From contig CM077597.1 of assembly GCA_039654915.1 (NCBI GenBank), positions 85,190,001 through 85,254,000 of the forward strand: 64,000 nucleotides of DNA. The letters run 5' to 3'. Position 1 is the stretch's first letter. Each line of letters opens with the position of its first letter. Below are positions 10,960 to 20,937 of the stretch, piece after piece. The notes under the pieces were generated by a model. The model was not told where the DNA came from. It saw only the letters and a list, made by a program, of their open reading frames with translations, and searched no databases. Origin of the DNA: Aquilaria yunnanensis. Its lineage: Eukaryota > Streptophyta > Magnoliopsida > Malvales > Thymelaeaceae. Position numbers and translations under genes: made by a program.

Positions 10960-11480
10960 TAGGTAAAAAAGAAAGAAACATTCTCATATTCAATTCATTA
11001 TCTGAGTCCCAACAATATTTTGTTCTTCAACGCCCCATAACTCGATCTTTATCCCAAGACCGTAACACTAACATATGAATATCTTTATCTCACACTTGAA
11101 AGGAAACCTTTTATAATATGCATGAAAGCTTCTCACAAAATTTTTTCTTTATATGCCAAAGACATAAGTGATGTTGAATTTGCTGAAACACCTTTCTTAG
11201 AGCTATTCTAATAGATGCATCTTGTTCAATAATGATAGTTACAAGTTCTTTCCTATACATTGCTTGAAGCCAAGTTTCACTTCAAATCACCAAAAAAACC
11301 TTTGCCCAGACTTATCTTGTAGAAAAGCATTACCAAACATAATTAACTGACAATGAAGGTTTGTTAAGGTCTCGGGATAACAATCAAGTTATGGGCCATT
11401 GAAGAGCAAAATCAAAATGATATATTTTATAAAAATATCTTGAAAACCTGCCATAATCAAAATGAATCTAAGACCTAAAT
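10960..11480 (-). pseudogene. FAR1/MULE transposase, second half in inverted orientation
   Basis: The minus strand from about 11365 gives IMFGNAFLQDKSGQRFFW, ETWLQAMYRKELVTIIIEQD and then IQHHLCLWHIKKKFCEKL. In FAR1-type MULE transposases these blocks directly follow the PFVG block that ends the plus-strand half at about 10610. The middle acidic position is kept in the context EQD (commonly DQD). The order and adjacency of the two halves point to an internal inversion after insertion, not to two different transposons. Confidence 0.75.
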
Positions 11481-11654
11481 CCAAAGAGAAGACACGCATT
11501 GGCTCACTAAATGAATCAAGATTTCTTCTCTGACATTGTTATCTTTGATATCTCTTTGTTGCCATAGGTTTAGATCTCTTCACTACTTTTGTTAGCCAAA
11601 ATCACTAACTAATCATAGTTACAGTTGTCCAATGAAGGTTTTTGAACTCTACAA

Positions 11655-11904
11655 TTTCTTTTGACATCGTTTGATGGAAGAAAGAAAAATGGGTTTGATA
11701 CGGAGAACAATGGGGACGAATACAAGTGAGGAAGAAGATGAGTCGGCATGAGCAAAAGACATTGAGAGAAAATTTTAGAGTAAAAAAAGAAATGATATTA
11801 TTAAAAATTATATCTTAATTTTTATGATAACGGTGTATTTTTAACCATTAGATTTAGTCGTAATCAGTGGCTCAAAAATGGTGTAAGACTTTTAATCTTA
11901 CACC
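11655..11904. repeat. MULE right terminal inverted repeat
   Basis: Reverse-complement partner of 9184-9430. Confidence 0.75.
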
Positions 11905-11914
11905 AGTATAAATG

Positions 11915-14122
11915 TGTAAAGGCTCTCCAAGTAATTCCCCAAGCTTGAATGCCGAGGTAAGTAAATCCTTAGTTATTTTCCTTGAATAATTTTTATTAGG
12001 CAAAGAAAACAAGCTAAGAAGGTTAAGTTGAGTTCTAAAATGTAATTGGTACCTAAAGGGCAAAAGGGCATAAAGGTAATTTTGACCCAAGTCAGTGGCA
12101 TGATCATAAATTCTATGAAATTAGGTTCATGCAAGCATTTTGAGATAAATAAGTTAAGGCCATAAGTGTTTCTAGCCATTGAACTAAAAGTGAAAGTTAA
12201 AGGTGAAAAATGCACTAAGTGAGAAATTAAGCTATTATGTCTTATAATGGCTTAAATGACTTAAGGTTAAAGTATTTGGGTAAGAAAAACCTTTCAATGG
12301 GACAAAAGAGTGACGGTGTGGGAAGAGTTTAAGTGATCTAAGTGAATCAAAGCTAAGGTTGATGGTCATAGTAACAAGTGCAAGAGAATTGGGTTAGATG
12401 GGTGTAGTTGGTTATATTTTGAAGTGATGAGAACTATTCATCACCTCCTCAATCTACCATTTTTGTGGATCTCTCTCCTCCATAGCTCTACATCTTCAAA
12501 CCTCCCAAATCACCCAAAATTTCATGAAATTTGAAGGTCCCAAAGCCATCCTAATAAGCCATTAGCTCATTTTTTATGGAATTCGGGCATTTGAGCTTGG
12601 TTTTGCAAATTTTTGGTTCAAACCCTAAGATAAGTGTCTTTGATCCTCATGGGTTATTTCTAATCTTGTTAAGTGGTTAGAAATGGTCCTAATTTCATGC
12701 CATTGGTGTCAAATTTGGTTGAATTCAAGTTTAGAACTCAAAGGAACTCCATTAAACTCAAATGTGCTTATTACTTGCTTCTTGCTTTAAGGACTATTTG
12801 AGGTAAGGGATTTAAGTTAATTCAACTCAAATAATGCATATAAATGTAGTATTACATGTAGGAATGAAGTATAAACAAGTCCCATGTGAATTGGCTTTGG
12901 GAATGAAAGATTGAGAAAGTTTTTGCGTAGGATAGCACATTATCAGGCAATGCTGGAAGGCATTGGTGATGCATTGGTGACGTGTTGCCGTGGCAACACA
13001 AATTGGCAGTGCATCATCGTTGACTTTTCTAAAAACCCGAGAACTGATGCCTTTGGCGAAGTGTCACCAAGGGCGTCACGAAGACATAAATCTTTCAAGC
13101 TCGAGGCACCTCAACGATGTCTTAATCTCTCAGTTATCATCCCTATGCCATTCTAAGACATCTAGTACTCATTCCTAAGCTGAAATTATGCATTATTTAG
13201 GTGGTAGCTAAGTGGTGTGGTTAAGGTAGAGTAAGGAATGGTGGCTGAAAGGGTTAAAGTGCTTAAGTTGCTAATAGAGCACTAAGGGGATTAAGGTGGG
13301 TTTCAGATTCTTTGTTGGCCCATGTAGGAGGCCTTAGACCTTTGTGCAATAAAAAGGAAACCTAAGAAGATCCTTACCAAACCTTGTGGTTTGGCATGTA
13401 AGCCACTAAGAGCTTGGTAAGTTGAACAACATAAGGCAACTACCTTGCATAATATGTTAAGGGAAGAGACGGGTAAGAAGGGAGTAAGTGACAACTTACT
13501 CTAAATAGCTCAATAGAGGCAAGTAAGGGTTAAGTAAGTGATGACTTACTCTAAGGTGCTCGTAAAAGGATTTTATGGGATTGGTTAAGTGCTAGCATAG
13601 GATACGAGAGCTAGTATTCGAGTACTCCAGCCGTAATAGCTCATAGCAAGTCCAGCACCTATGGGTGTAAGGAAGTTATAAGTGCATTTGCATGTGCATA
13701 TTTCATTCATCCATTCATCTATCTATTATTTGCATTGTTTGTTGTCCTTATTTTTGTTTCTGGTTGTGTTCTTGGTTGCTTGTTGTTCTGTATGTTGTAT
13801 ATATATATTTGCTTGTTGTGCCATGGATGCTTGCTTTTGTTTCCCTTGTAGGTGTCGAATCCCTTACTAAGTAGTTACCCTTCAAGTGTTGTGTAGTTTT
13901 TAAGCGGGTTAGTCGAGCTTAACAATTGATAAGGGGTAGCTTTTAAGGCTAAGTTTTATTGGTTTGCAAGTATTCTCTAAGTAAGAAACCTCAAGTTTCT
14001 AAGCTACTTATAGCATATGCTAGTACTGACCAAGGTGTTTGCTTTATAATTTTAGGCTAAGCGAGTACAAGGAAAGTATGACTCACTTAAAGCTAGTTTG
14101 CTTGTATGTGTTTTTTTTATGA
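11915..14122 (+). mobile_element. R1 repeat, copy 1 (3'-truncated LTR-like)
   Basis: Begins TGTAAAGGCTCTCC directly after the MULE end. It matches copy 2 at 27912 onwards along its whole length, with shared landmarks gtcgaggtaagtaaatcc, ccatagctct, a gcgatg/gtcacc block near 13000, gtgacgacttactct, and aatcccttactaagtag near 13860. The R1 sequence stops at about 14122, where copia sequence begins. No protein is encoded. R1 copies carry TG...CA-like ends and no coding, so they are read here as large LTRs of a retroelement whose internal part is mostly absent. Confidence 0.7.
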
Positions 14123-14159
14123 TATGAATACCTTTTCTTCTTTTTGGCTTCCTCAATCC

Positions 14160-14990
14160 CCAAGGAAGTAGTGCATCAGACTCAAGTTGTTCATTTCAAA
14201 TGTTTTATCATGTCTTCTTTAAAGTCTTAAATCATACTCTCATCATTTCCTGTATAGATTAAATCATCTATGTAGAAAGAAACATGATAAAGTCTTGATA
14301 TAGAACGTTGGCTTACTTATGCTCCTCCTGAATCCTTGATTTGTAAAGTATCCATCAATGAGACCGTACCAAGCACATGGTGCTTGCTTTAACCCTGTAT
14401 AAGGTTTTCTTTAATTTAAGGACTTTATCTTTATGCCCTTTAGCCACAAATCCTGGTGATTATTCCACGTAGATTTCTTCTTTAAGGATTCCATTTAGAA
14501 ATGCTGACTTTACATCCAGTTGATAGATTTTCCATTTCTTTTGCGCAGCCAAAGTGATTAATGCCCAAATTGTATATAGTTTTGCAACTGGAGTAAAGGT
14601 TTCAAAATAGTCAATACCTGTTTGTTTTGAGTAGCCCTTGGGGACTAACCTTGCTTTGTGTTTTTATAGTGTTCTATCGGGGTTAAGTTTTGTTTTGTAT
14701 GCCTACTTAACTCTAATGACTTCTTTGTCTTATGGCTGATCCATCAATTCCCATGTTTGGTTTTTCTCAATCATTCTGATATCTTCATTTATCACTTTCA
14801 GCCATGCTTCTTGCTTTGCAGCAGCTTTATAACTCTTAGGTTCTACCAATATGAAACTATATCTTTCATATAGTTTTATAAGTGACTTTGAGTTTCTTGG
14901 CCTTTATTCTGAATCATTAGAACCTGTGTGCAATGAAGACTTTAGAGCTACTAGCTAGGATAAAGTTCCTTCGTCATCTTTAATTTGTTT
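14160..14990 (-). pseudogene. Copia 1 reverse transcriptase
   Basis: The minus strand contains the catalytic YIDDLIYTGNDE motif (about 14275-14240). Upstream are fragments of the copia RT such as the KARLVAKGY-type region and the VFKTKLNPD-like stretch at about 14700, spread over three frames. Multiple frameshifts and stops. The coding sequence ends at about 14145 before RNase H. Confidence 0.75.
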
Positions 14991-15037
14991 GTCTTTTGGT
15001 TCTTTACTTGAAGTTGATACTGGTGGGATGTATATCT

Positions 15038-15732
15038 TCACTTGAACTCCACATCGTGGCAAAATGTCAACTTCTCAATCTCTAGATGGTAAATTTTGTA
15101 TCCTTTGGATTGTGCGCTATAGTCCATAAAGATTCCTTTTTTGCTCTTGTTGTTGAGCTTACCTCTTTTTCCTTGTATGACATTGATGTAACATATGCTA
15201 CTGAAGACTCTGAGATGTTTGGTTGAAGGCTTCCATTCATTCCTTGCTTTAATTGGTGTTTTGCTTTCTACAGCTTTGGTTGGGCACCTATTAAGTACAT
15301 AAAGGGCAGTACATATGGTTTTTGCACAAAATGTTTTTGGCAAACCATTATCTGCCAGCATTGACCTTGCCATCTTCATCATAGTTCTATCCTTTTTTTT
15401 AGATATACCATTTCTTTTTTGTGCATAGCCGATAGTGAGTTGCTAATTAATTCCTTCCTCCTTGTAGAGCTTGTCAAATTCTCCTGATGTATACTCATTT
15501 CCTCTATCACTTCTTAGTGTCTTAATGTGATGACCACTTTGTTTTCCACTAAATGCATGAATTTCTTGAATATTCTAAATACTTTTGATCTTTTTTTCTT
15601 GAAATAAACCAAAGTCGTTCTACTCAATTCATCAACGAAGAGAAAGAAATACCGATTTTGATTGGAGTAATCATCCTCATCAGCCCGCATATGTCTGTAT
15701 GAATTAGCTCCAATAGCATTTTGGCTCTCCAA
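15038..15732 (-). pseudogene. Copia 1 integrase
   Basis: 15732-15514 on the minus strand encodes the integrase core (RYFFLFVDELSRTTLVYFKK). 15382-15038 encodes the later part (MARSMLADNGLPKTFCAKT, then ALYVLNRCPTKAV and the GKRGKLNNKSKKGIFMDYS block). These are standard landmarks of plant copia integrase. The two pieces are in separate frames with a gap of about 130 bp between them. Confidence 0.8.
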
Positions 15733-16028
15733 GAAGCTTAAGACAAAAGTGGTTGTTGATGTTGTTTCCTAAGTAGACATTCTTCATATGTATGGTTTAT
15801 AACTTCTATCTTTGATAAGTCATTGATCATTTTTTGTTGTTGAAGAGTCTTCAACCCTTAAAGGTTAGAGTGGCCAAGCCTTTTATGCCATAACCAAGAA
15901 TCGTTATCTTGTGCTTTCATGACAATTTGAGTTGCGTACCTCCATTGAATAAGAAAGTTTCTTCTTTTCATCTTGATCTTGGTGATGACTAGATTCTTGT
16001 CCTCTGTATTATAGATAGTGCAGTAACC

Positions 16029-16289
16029 TCATTCAAAGCGAATTGTATATCCATGCTCTGTCATTTGGCCAACACTTAGTAGATTTTCTGCCAGATCTGG
16101 GACACATACGACATCATATATGTATAGTGTATCTTTCTTTGTTTGGACTGCTACAATACCTTTACTTATGATCTTGATAGATTTTTCGTCTACTAGTTGC
16201 ACCTTCGAACTATAAGCGGTGTCTAGTATGGAGGACACCTCTTGATTTGGTGTCATTTGATTGCTGCAGGCACTATCGATCAGCCACAT
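16029..16289 (-). pseudogene. Copia 1 protease / GAG-pre-integrase start
   Basis: An 86-residue minus-strand frame begins MWLIDSACSNQMTPN. This is the aspartic protease active-site region of copia polyproteins, where the family has DSG/DSGA-type triads; here it is DSA. It continues VPDLAENLLSVGQM, the typical end of the protease domain. Gag remnants lie between 16300 and 16690. Confidence 0.75.
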
Positions 16290-16697
16290 ATTCTTGTTTT
16301 GTTTAGCGGTTACTTGGCAGACATAGAAGATGTCTCATGCTTGGTTTGTAGTTGTTGCCATGATAATTCTTGAAAAAATAATATCTGCCATCGCCTACTA
16401 TAGAGTGAATAGTGATTATGCATCTTTTGCCTCCTCATCCTCCAACTTTGCAATTTGTGTCTTGTTCAACATGGAAGTATCCATAGGAATATTAATTCCT
16501 TTTCGGACAACATTGCACAATTTTTGAGACAAAATATATGTTTTCATTTTGATCCTCCAATAATCATAGTTTTTGTCAGAGAAAACAGAAAGACAACTTG
16601 GTAATTTTTTGAGACAGCCATTAGTGATGAATTTTTTGATTATTGAGATTATCTAGGAAGCATTAGTTGACCTACACCCAAGTAAATTACCAGATGA

Positions 16698-16711
16698 GGC
16701 TCTGATACCAC
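16698..16711 (-). promoter_or_regulatory. Copia 1 primer-binding site
   Basis: The plus strand reads ggctctgataccac. In reverse complement this is TGGTATCAGAGCC, the standard plant primer-binding site for initiator tRNA-Met. It directly abuts the LTR terminus TGTTGAC (plus strand, 16712), i.e. GTCAACA in element orientation. Confidence 0.85.
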
Positions 16712-17094
16712 TGTTGACTTTTTTAGAATGGTTTAGTTCATGTTTAGAATATTTGGAATAGTTGGTAAATAATTTGAAATAGTTAAAGGACTGACTTTGG
16801 TCCCTTACTAGATAAAATTCATTAACTCAAAATAATTCTCTGACATAAATTTTTGAAATTCTGATTTAACTATTCGTTAACTGTGTTCCAGTAAATTTAA
16901 ATAGTTTAATATTTTTTATAGCAAATAGATAATTTAAATTAATATTTTTTTTCTTCCTGGATAAAAAAAGTTCAATTTACAAAAAGCTAAAAAAAGATAA
17001 GTTAACATACTTCATCCAATGGGGCCAAAATGGAATGTTTTCTTAGCCATTAAGTATTTATATAAGTTTTTTTAATTTTTTAAATTTGTGCCAG

Positions 17095-17240
17095 TCTTTA
17101 ACGGTTCCCAAGTGTGAGTCACGCACCCCTTTGTCGCAATGACGACCCAGGTAGCCGGTAACTGGTGACTGTCATTGAAATGGCCTGAGTCACGGTGTTG
17201 TTTGTCGCTAGTGTCGGCAATAGCCTGCAATAAAGATTCC
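17095..17240 (+). promoter_or_regulatory. JIP-like promoter module C
   Basis: Core TGAGTCACGG...TTTGTCG at 17186-17207. A TATA-like CAATAAAG at 17228-17235 has the same 35-bp spacing as module B. A second GTGAGTCACGC with TTTGTCG and a TGACG motif lies upstream at about 17115-17150, so the block is internally duplicated. It precedes JIP-like gene 2. TGACG is a known element of methyl-jasmonate-responsive promoters; its role here is inference. Confidence 0.65.
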
Positions 17241-17259
17241 TCCATACGCTACATTTCTC

Positions 17260-17302
17260 ACAACAAACCAAAGCGGACGGTCCACCGCTTTCCCAGAGCA
17301 TG
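17260..17302 (+). other. Gene 2 leader exon ending in ATG at a splice donor
   Basis: Sequence from the expected transcription start to gagcATG|GTAACATC, with the donor GT at 17303. The ATG is the last codon before the donor. Whether it is joined in frame to 17616 (acceptor gtgtaag|ATG) or the leader is spliced elsewhere (a better acceptor is ttgttgcag at 17471) cannot be decided from sequence. A short upstream frame at 17477 ends at a TAG. Confidence 0.4.
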
Positions 17303-17615
17303 GTAACATCTCTCGTTTCCTGCTAGCAGCATCCCTTTATCTTCTATGGGTTTTCTTGAATCTTCAAATCTTCAAACTATTTAACTTCTTCAGATATTTG
17401 ATGTAAATGCTGAAAACTTGTTTGCGAAAATGTTTCAGGACTGCAAAATTTCAGCATTTATCTTGTTGCAGCCCAGATGAATCCGAGTGTTGTCTTTAGG
17501 AAGGTTTAGTAGCTGTTCAGTAGAGTGATTGTTTTGCGAAGTGAAAGACGTCTGGCAACATGATCGCTGCCCCAGTTATAAGCACGACAGGCTTTGTTCC
17601 GTACAAGGGTGTAAG

Positions 17616-18412
17616 ATGAGCCCCCAGGCACCAGTCCCAGCAACAGCGTCGAAAACCATCGGTGCCAAAACATTGCTTCCCCGATCAACATACAAATCCC
17701 GACCACAGATCCCATTTTCAGGGATTTCAGGAACATACACAACGCTAGAAGAAAGGCGGGCGCTAGAGGCTCAGAAGCAGGGAGCAATCACATATGCCCT
17801 GCTCAAGAGCGAGCTCAGTTTCCCCGTAGAGTACGCGGGACATCGAAATTGGTCCGGTTATGTGTACAGGGGCCTGCCGTTCCCCAAGGTCATTGAAACC
17901 GATCGGGTGGCCTGTTTCGTGCACGTAATGGACGACGGTAATAACATCCATCAAACTTACGGGGATGGTCAGATTTCGGCCGGTGGTGTGGCATATAAGG
18001 GACAGTGTCCAGAAACCGGAAGAACTTACTGCTTTGTTTTCGCCTGGAGCAATGGCAGGCAAAAGGTTGGTAACGTTACATGAACCTTTTCTCGTATTGT
18101 TTTTGTTATTTCTAAATTAACTGTAGATATGCCTGCGTGTAGCTGGCTCACACAGAGATCCTAAACATTGCGAATGAAGAGCAAATTGATTGGGAGAGGT
18201 TCTACAAGACACTAACTTGGGAGACTAGGAACAAGACCTCTCAAGTTTCGGGAAAGACGGGCGAGTCGTCGATGTATTCCATGATCAATTGGGATGGTGG
18301 GGGGAGCAGATTTCAGAGAAGTTGCATTACTATTCATTTGCGGCAGGACCTAGTTGAAAGTAAGCCCCTTGAAAATCCCTTTGGCTCCAAGCCACCGGGT
18401 TCCATGAACTAA
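17616..18412 (+). CDS. JIP-23-like protein, gene 2 (two coding exons)
   Basis: Spliced CDS 17616-18065 joined to 18143-18412, 239 residues. The 77-bp intron (GTTGGT...TGTAG) is in phase 0 at the same place as in gene 1 (NGRQK|LAHTEI versus NGNQK|LVFAEF). Conserved blocks: LEERRALEAQKQG, YRGLPFPKVIETDRVACFVH, ISAGGVAYKG, YCFVFAWSNGRQK, FQRSCITIHLRQDL. It is longer than gene 1 at both ends, with a serine/proline-rich N-terminus and a short PFGSKPPGSMN tail. The frame is intact, with a TAA stop at 18410-18412 and an aataaac signal at about 18426. No signal peptide or membrane segment is evident. It resembles the 23-kDa jasmonate-induced family, whose biochemical activity is not established. Start 17616 is the first ATG of this frame; an extra N-terminal Met from the leader exon is possible. 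Confidence 0.65.
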
Positions 18413-18499
18413 ATTAATGTAGCATGAATAAACTAATTGCCCTTTGGTCTGGCCAACCAATTATAATTTTTTTCTGAGTAATTCTACGTTGTCTGTCGA

Positions 18500-18970
18500 A
18501 TTGACGAGGGATGAGCATGAACGAAATATCCTAGTATATATTGACTTCAAGTTTTGTGAATTAAAGCAGACAAACGCCAAGACAAGCACTTTACCCTCAT
18601 AGTAGCTCCGCCTATTTCGATTTGAATTTGTTAACACCAGACATCTGAATACCAGAAATCATAGATAGAAAATGCTCTAGATGAGGAATTAATTTATTGA
18701 TAAAGATAAGACAGGCAATAAAATAAATGCAAACTAAAACTAAAAACAAAATGCAATTTGTAAACATGATACAATTTTTTTTTCCTTGTTTGGATCAGAA
18801 ATGAACTTCATTAATAAATCCAGCAAGCAACTGGGCAAATAATTAACAAGATGCTACTGCAAAAACAAGCAGCATAAGAGTTCTAGAGCAAAGTTGCACT
18901 GCTACTTACGAAAACACCCTATCACCTCCACAACCAGAACCCAATCTTATACACGTAAGTCTGGGTGTAG
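18500..18970. repeat. 3' flank of gene 2, duplicated at 41946-42450
   Basis: Matches 41946-42450 in the same order and orientation: gatgagcatgaacgaaatat, gcagacaaacgccaaga, atttgaatttgt, ctagatgaggaattaattta, acttcattaataaa, gcaagcaact. The last part (about 18780-18970), read on the minus strand, ends in a poly(A)-like run and looks like a retroposon tail present before the duplication. Confidence 0.7.
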
Positions 18971-19365
18971 AATCTAGTAATATAGAGAGACGTTGACTCC
19001 TGTCCTGCCCCTCGTGTTGAGATCCAGCAAATTTAAAGGCTCAGGGGTGCTTTGAGTAGGAGAAAGAAAATTTAGGGACTAAAGTTGGCATTTTTCTGAG
19101 ATTCCATTAACTTTAATTACAAAATTGATGGAAGGATCATGTTCAGGACAAACATAGGAAGTTTGAGGACTTTAAGAGGATAATTAAAAGTTAGGGACCT
19201 GTTTAGAATAATATGAAAAAGTTTGGGATGACAAATGCCTTTTACCCATTTAAGAAACCAAGTGCTAACAATTATGACTAGCTAGCACCAAATCTCAGTC
19301 TTATAAGCGACTAGCCCTAATATAATTTCCTTCAATAGAAAAGTGTGTTCCCTCCATCCAATATT
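18971..19365. other. Intergenic, weak MITE-like similarity only
   Basis: No gene. A stretch around 19140-19210 (gaggactttaagagg, gttagggacc) resembles 41060-41110, suggesting a small shared repeat. Confidence 0.4.
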
Positions 19366-19369
19366 ACCA

Positions 19370-20135
19370 AACACTTTTTTTTGTTTTTTGGAAAAGGCAA
19401 GACAAAGGAAATTTCTATTGATAAGGATATAAGAAATATGTACAGAGCAAAAATCCAGCTAGTTGTTGGAAACATAACCCTGATAATGTACATAAAGCTT
19501 GGAAAATCCAATGTGTCTGTTGTGAAAGATACCCCAGTTTAACTCAGTTACATAGTGTTACTGCCAAAACTCATAAACTGTAGCTAGATAATGCAACCTA
19601 AGGATCATGACACCATTGAAACCAAGAATAGTTGAAGTTCCTGTCTCTTTTTGAAATCTAGATAAAATGACTTGTATTGAATTGTATTGCATATCACACC
19701 ACAATTGAATGTTTTACTATTGAAGATCTTTGCATTTCTTTCATTCCATATGCACCAAACTGTGATGAGAAGAACCATTACCTAAACCTTAATTGCTCTG
19801 GCACTCCTTAAATTATGATGCCTTGGATGTAGAACTTTTGAGAGCACACTTGAGACTTGTCGACGAGTGGACCACTAGGTGTAGATGAGATCCCAGATAA
19901 GTGATATTTAAGTGCAACCAAGCAAAATGTGGTTCGCTTCATCCAACACAACACCACACAATGGATAAAGGGGATCCACATGACTAATATTTCAAAGAAC
20001 AAGATTCAAGTTTGTAGGTAGCCTGTCCTGCGATGTTTTTCGGCAAAAAATATGGACCTTGATTGGCACCAATCTGTTCCACAGGGAACCTTCGGGCCAA
20101 AGAGCACTATTGGAATAGGCTTTGCCAATTTTCCA
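19370..20135 (-). mobile_element. LINE 3' fragment 2
   Basis: Poly-T at about 19375 (a poly(A) tail on the minus strand) is followed by sequence parallel to the LINE at 3571-4527: shared aggatcatgacaccattgaa and attccatatgcaccaaac. The zf-RVT region is still readable on the minus strand near 20080-19950 in broken frames. 5'-truncated and dead. Confidence 0.75.
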
Positions 20136-20331
20136 TTGTACATTAAAGTGGGACAAAGATCCTCACTTATTTTTTGTTGCATTCTACTTTCTCGTGTGCA
20201 TTTCTTTTCATCTTTCCCTTTTTCCAAATCTGATTTCATTTTCATCCATTTCACTGTTGTTGCTATCATCGAGCTTTGCTATTCTTTTGGGTTCATCTCT
20301 ATTATTGTTCTTTAGATTTTCATGATTAAAG

Positions 20332-20937
20332 ATGGTCAACGCCGAGCTTGGTCTACCTACTAAACTCTCATTTGTTGAGGCTGACTCTCTAATACATATT
20401 GTGCAAGGTTTCCCAAATCTATCTAAAATTCAGTTAGATCATTGGACCATCGACAGCAGCGCAATAGATCATATTGTGTCTTCATCAAATAATCTTATAT
20501 GTAAGAGCAATGGTCATTCATTACCTTCTGTACTGTTGCCAAGTGGAGAAAAAACTCCAATTATTTTTGCTGGATCTTTGCCTTTGAATTCCAAATATCA
20601 TTTACATAAAGTGTTATGTGTTTTGACTATCAAAGTTGATTTGATATCTGTTAGTCAACTTACAGATGAATTAAATTGTTCAGTGACCTTTTCCTCGGGT
20701 TGGTGTAGTTTGCAGGACCTAGCTATGAGGAAGATGATTGGTTTGGATAAACGATGTGACGGCCTTTACTATTTGGTAGCATTGGCGATGAAGAAAACCT
20801 TGACCAATTCCCATTCATCGCCAAATCATCAACCGGCTTGTAATCTCACAATCTCACCTACTGATCTCTGGCATAGCTGTCTAGGTCATGTTTCTCATTG
20901 CCAAAAACTTCTTGAATTTTTCAATTCAACCTATTGA
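20332..20937 (+). pseudogene. Copia 2 protease and GAG-pre-integrase
   Basis: 201-residue frame. WTIDSSAIDHIVSS is the protease site (DSSA where DSGA is usual). LCVLTIKVDLISVSQL closes the protease. LWHSCLGHVSHCQKL is the GAG-pre-integrase motif with the start of the HHCC finger. The finger's CPICPLAKQ continues in another frame at about 20940 after a frameshift. Confidence 0.8.

Larger units (their letters stand above)
9184..11904. mobile_element. Mutator-like element (MULE) with long TIRs and FAR1-type gene
   Basis: The termini GTGTGAGACTGGAAGTCTTACACC (split here: GTGTGAGACTGG + AAGTCTTACACC) at 9184 and its diverged reverse complement ending at 11904 start inverted repeats that extend about 240 bp on each side. 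Paired landmarks are tctaatcgctaaaaatg with its mirror at about 11840, and caaacccaattttctttctt at about 9375 with its mirror at about 11690. The body carries a broken FAR1/FHY3-type transposase gene. No unambiguous 8-11 bp target-site duplication was found. Confidence 0.8.
14123..17090 (-). mobile_element. Ty1/copia element 1, decayed, minus strand
   Basis: The minus strand reads gag end, protease, integrase, reverse transcriptase in copia order from about 16700 down to 14123. A tRNA-Met primer site and the end of the 5' LTR lie at about 16698-16712. The RNase H region and 3' LTR are absent where the element abuts R1 copy 1. The right limit of the 5' LTR is unresolved, somewhere between about 16712 and 17090. 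Confidence 0.8.
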
